Part shown: positions 1 through 64,000 of the stretch, piece after piece
How positions within the stretch are numbered: position 1 is the stretch's first letter
Layout of the letters: the number at the start of each line of letters is the position of its first letter
Assembly: GCF_004798865.1 (NCBI RefSeq)
Contig: NW_025336416.1
Coordinates: 372,001 to 436,000, forward strand
Reading direction: 5' to 3'
Length of the DNA stretch: 64,000 nucleotides
DNA from: Varanus komodoensis
Taxonomy: Eukaryota; Chordata; Lepidosauria; Squamata; Varanidae
Position numbers and translations under genes: made by a program
Notes under the pieces: generated by a model
Database searches by the model: none
What the model was told of the DNA's origin: nothing
Seen by the model: the letters and a program-made list of their open reading frames with translations, nothing else

Positions 1-44
1 GTGTAACTTACCTTACCTAATACAGGGCTGATCCAATTTGCTTG

Positions 45-190
45 ACGTATTCATTTATATCCATGTTTCTCCCATCTCTCAAGATGGCTCCATGCAGTTG
101 CCAGGTGGTCCCCCTCCAAGCTCAGGGCAACCCCAGACCTGCTTAGATTCAACTTGGTCGATGCCTGATGTGCCTTCAGACCCTCTCTTT
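45..190 (-). repeat. 5S-rRNA-like SINE remnant
   Basis: Read on the minus strand, this holds 'aatctaagcaggtctgggg', then a GAGCTTGG block and GACCACCTGGCAA. These resemble the internal promoter and 3' part of 5S rRNA (AGCTAAGCAGGGTC, ACTTGGATGGGAGACC). It continues into a short AT-rich tail. 5S-headed SINEs are known in squamates, so a degraded SINE is likelier than a real 5S gene. Confidence 0.5.
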
Positions 191-1934
191 CTTGTTCATT
201 TTATATTGCATTTTCCTTCAGGGATTGTATCCTGCCGAGTCTTGGACCGGTGCTTCACTTAATGTGCGGTTGGAGAACAGGGAGAGATTGGCTCTCTTAC
301 CTCTGCTTTTTAGAAGGCTCGTGATTTGGCTAAAGTAGGGAATGGAAATCAGTAATGGGGCTTGTGCATTTCATTATGAGCTTCTCTACTTTTCCTTGCC
401 AGTTCAAGCATGGACCGAGATGCTGCATAGTTTCCTCCATCTAGATAGCAATTGAGCCCAGACATACCAACTTTCAGGGGTTTGCAGATTGAGACCATTC
501 TCTGGGCCCTTGCAGTAGTGCATTTAAAAACAGTATGGTGCCACCACATGAATATGTTTAGCAAAGGGTTTGTGACTGTCTGGGAAATATGCCTTGCACC
601 ATGATTTTCAGGTTTTGCTACATTCATCTTACTGTGAATTCATGTACACTCATCAGCATTTTTATTTCTGAGGGAACAGCGCTCTTAATACTGGAAAGTT
701 GGAGATTTCTTAGATACTATTGAAAGAAAAGTTTTCCTACTGAAAACATTCTGCAGAGTGGCTTGGACTCTTTCATCTCTGTAGTTAACAACGGTTATAA
801 GATGCTTTTTAGATTTAATAGCAAATTCTGCAAGCTATATTGGATAGTTATGGAAAACCATTTTTAACATAAATATTGGGTAATAGATTTAAAAGTGGAA
901 ATAATTGAGGATTTAATAGACTGAGCAGGGAATGGGGTAAAAAGTAATATTTAGCATTAATTAATGAGTAAAAGTAAAGGATTGCTTTTTGGCTAATGAG
1001 CTGGTTTAATGTGCTGAAAAGTATATTGGTTAATTGAATGTCCCTGCAACTTGTCTTTGCTTAACTTATTAGCTTTTTTCTNNNNNNNNNNNNNNNNNNN
1101 NNNNNNNNNNNNNNNNNNNNNNNNNNNNNNNNNNNNNNNNNNNNNNNNNNNNNNNNNNNNNNNNNNNNNNNNNNNNNNNNNAGAAAAAAGCAGCATTTAT
1201 TTTAGGATGTAGGATTAAGTTCTGGTTAAACTTGAAGTATTCTCTGTGTAAGTTGCTCCATTCTGGGAATCTGGAGATATTTCTGAATATCTTTAAATGT
1301 TATCACTGTTATCAATTTGCCCTCTTCACTAAGAAGCTGTACCACCATTTTTCCCTCTGACTTTACAGTGCACATACGTGAATAATTTTTTTTTGGTTGC
1401 TTTCTCCTTGGTATTGCTAGGGAGTAGTATGGAGCCATCACCCTAGTTATAGTATGATGGCATGGTCTTCAAAGATGAGTGTCTGCATGTCAAGTTCATT
1501 AACAGCAACATATGGGCAGCTGAAACAGGTATTATTTGGTAGCTTATCTGCCATTAGGGAAGTCCAGAACAGGCCCTTACTGTGTTTCTACTGGACACAC
1601 CTGCATAGAGAGCCGTGGACTTTTCCTTAGTGCTGACATTAGTTTGCTGTACTATGCAGTAGAAACAGCTGTAAAATTCTGGAATGCATAAGTGCAGGTG
1701 CTAGTGAAAAGGGTCACCTGCATCTCAGAGAAAACTGACCTTTCAGAAACTCTGAAGTCTTCTCCTCTACCTGTCTTATCATGTCTACAAAGTACAACTC
1801 ATTCAGGATGCAAACCATTTCGTGGAAGATTTAACAGGCAGTGGATTTACCTACCTGCAGAGGTAGTTCTGAAGGGAATGTAGCTGAGGTTGAAAGCTGG
1901 CTTGAACAGTAGGATGGTGAGTCTATTACAGTGG
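191..1934. other. TRAPPC9 intron, nothing recognised
   Basis: Apart from the N gap I see no exon, RNA gene or repeat I can name. A minus-strand open frame at 1226-1441 has protein-like composition but no similarity I recognise. Confidence 0.6.
1082..1181. other. Assembly gap (100 N)
   Basis: This is a run of exactly 100 N, the usual placeholder for a gap of unknown size. Anything spanning it cannot be trusted. Confidence 0.99.
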
Positions 1935-2106
1935 CTGGGTTCAGACAACATGACTTTTTTTACCATTGTTTGTGTGTTTTGTTCTTTGAACCCAGCCATG
2001 GCATTTCATCATCGTAAGTTTGGTCTTTAGAAACCACAGTAACAAACAACAGTTTGTTCTATGGTTTCTCTGTACCACAATGGCTTCTCATGTTGTCTGA
2101 ACCCAG
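1935..2106. mobile_element. Small inverted-repeat DNA transposon (MITE)
   Basis: A perfect 19-bp terminal inverted repeat, CTGGGTTCAGACAACATGA, occurs at 1935-1953 and reversed at 2088-2106, enclosing a 172-bp element. A related end motif (GTGTGAACCCAG) recurs at about 2411-2422, and GAACCCAG also occurs internally near 1989. No coding capacity. I cannot assign the superfamily because no clear target duplication flanks it. Confidence 0.65.
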
Positions 2107-3324
2107 GATCATGATTTCCACAGAACTGGTATGCAAATACCACAGAGTTCTCTGGAAAGAGTGGCATTTGCAGGCGTCGCTCCATACAGTCAGCCTGTAT
2201 GTGTGGACCAGTGAGGAACAGCCGGGTGATGTGCCTTGGGATTCAGTTCAGGAGTATATGATGGGGGTAGATGCCGACAAAAGGGAGGATTGAGTGGGGA
2301 GAATGGAAACCATGATAATATAGAAAGTATTTAATCATCTGTCAGGTAGTCCATGGTTAAATCCCACCCCCTGCCAACCATGGTAACCATGCAGGGTTGC
2401 TTGTGGTGTTGTGTGAACCCAGCCAGTGTGGATGATGCGGCTGCAGTGTTTGGACGATGGGAGCTATTACATTGGCAATAGTGTCAAAGGTTGCCCTGGA
2501 CATCCTGAAGATTCCTGTAAAGTATATGTCCTACCTGCACCACGGAGAGCCATACAGTTACAGTTCTAGGGAAGCACTGGTACTACATCAAGGTGTTCAT
2601 CTAATCTCCATTGGAATAGTCTCCACCATTCCCTGTGCCTTTTTCAGAGCTACAGCTGTATGTCTCTGCCAATTGAGAACCTGGTGCAGTGAACAATGAG
2701 AAGCTGGCATTTTCTTTGCGAAAACAAGACCAAGACAGCAGAGACAATACTGCTATGCTGCTCCAGAGATTCAATTACTGCTGCCCTGCAGCACATAAAC
2801 CATTCTAATTCTTCCTCTTTGGTGTCCCTCTTCTCTAACATTCACTGAATAGTTGCATAAAAGACAGCTGCTCTTTCACTTGGTTCTCTGTCTTTCCCTT
2901 CCTCTGTACTTTCATAGAAGTGGTGTTCTGAGACCAGCAGGGGAGAGAGAGGATGGGATGGACTGGAGAGTGGGAGGCAGTTTTGTTTGTGCTCTGTTTG
3001 GCACTGTGCTCCCTATTGCTTTTCCCTTGCCTCTGCCAGCTGCTGTTTTAATACCAGAGATACTTTTCCTGTTTGTTTTTTGCATAGGATGCTCATATAC
3101 CTACACATATCATTTCACATATTTAAACAGTTCTTCCTATGCAGTGGCATTCTCTATGCTTCAACTGGATTAAGAGGAACAGTCTACTAAAAGTTTGAAA
3201 AACTGATTTCTAGTTACTTTTGCTAGGGGATCAATCAAGAAAATGGTTTAGATGAATGAGGATATTATCTGTTTATGCCTTATTTTTCTGGGACAACTTT
3301 AATGGGAATTTTGCTTCCTTTTAG
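2107..3324. other. TRAPPC9 intron
   Basis: This is AT-moderate intronic sequence ending at the acceptor of the exon at 3325. The segment 2330-2424 contains CCATGG-type palindromes and one end of the MITE family found just upstream. Otherwise nothing is recognised. Confidence 0.6.
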
Positions 3325-63920
<60,596 letters not shown>

Positions 63921-63924
63921 TGTT

Positions 63925-64000
63925 GTTACATGCTATCAAGTCACCTGGAACTTAGGGCAACTCTTGTGGCTTTCTTTATGGAAGCACTCCATCTCATAGT
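63925..64000 (-). mobile_element. RTE-clade LINE 3' terminus, cut by window edge
   Basis: TTGTTGTTACATGCTATCAA, GTCACCTGGAACTTAGGGCA and AAGCACTCCATCTCATAG match the reversed end of the same older RTE lineage as 8655-8985 (TTGTTGTTAGATGCCATCAA). It continues past the window. Confidence 0.6.

Noticed and set aside
45-190. Functional 5S rRNA gene
   Set aside because: Too diverged in the internal promoter, and followed by a SINE-like tail.
1226-1441. Minus-strand frame of 71 codons with protein-like composition
   Set aside because: I recognise no family, it has no splice or start context, and it sits near an assembly gap. It could be an old transposon scrap.

Overview
The window is intronic and exonic DNA of one vertebrate gene. 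Nine short coding exons on the + strand (3325 to 61835) read, in unbroken phase, as an internal stretch of about 400 residues of TRAPPC9 (NIBP, the TRS120-type subunit of the TRAPP II complex). Neither the start nor the stop codon is inside the window. I see no second protein-coding host gene.

The repeats point to a squamate reptile (lizard or snake): Sauria-type SINEs, BovB LINE ends, two other tRNA-derived SINE types, a 5S-rRNA-like SINE, CR1 and L2-like LINEs, DIRS-like fragments, and several non-autonomous DNA transposons. I recognised all of these from memory of consensus sequences, not from a search.

Layout. 1-3324: intron, with a 5S-like SINE remnant, a 100-base N gap and a small inverted-repeat transposon. 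3325-12878: six closely spaced exons, with a CR1 tail and an RTE-clade LINE scrap in the introns. 12879-25592: two larger introns around the seventh exon, holding SINEs, a CR1 tail, a DIRS-like gag scrap, a solo LTR and a TA-flanked GC-rich DNA transposon. 25718-61692: one intron of about 36 kb packed with elements. These are a DIRS-like fossil, a hAT-like element with a BovB inserted in it, a pair of hAT-like MITEs sharing one outer target duplication, a long L2-like LINE with endonuclease and reverse transcriptase, an older second L2-like copy, Sauria SINEs and a 61-kb-region foldback. 61693-64000: the ninth exon, then intron running into the 3' end of another RTE-clade LINE.

The most unusual structure is at 39883-40863. 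Two MITE copies bracket a 186-bp spacer carrying telomere-like motifs. The perfect 8-bp duplication GTCTAGTG lies only at the two outer ends, as if the whole block had moved as one unit or formed by recombination.
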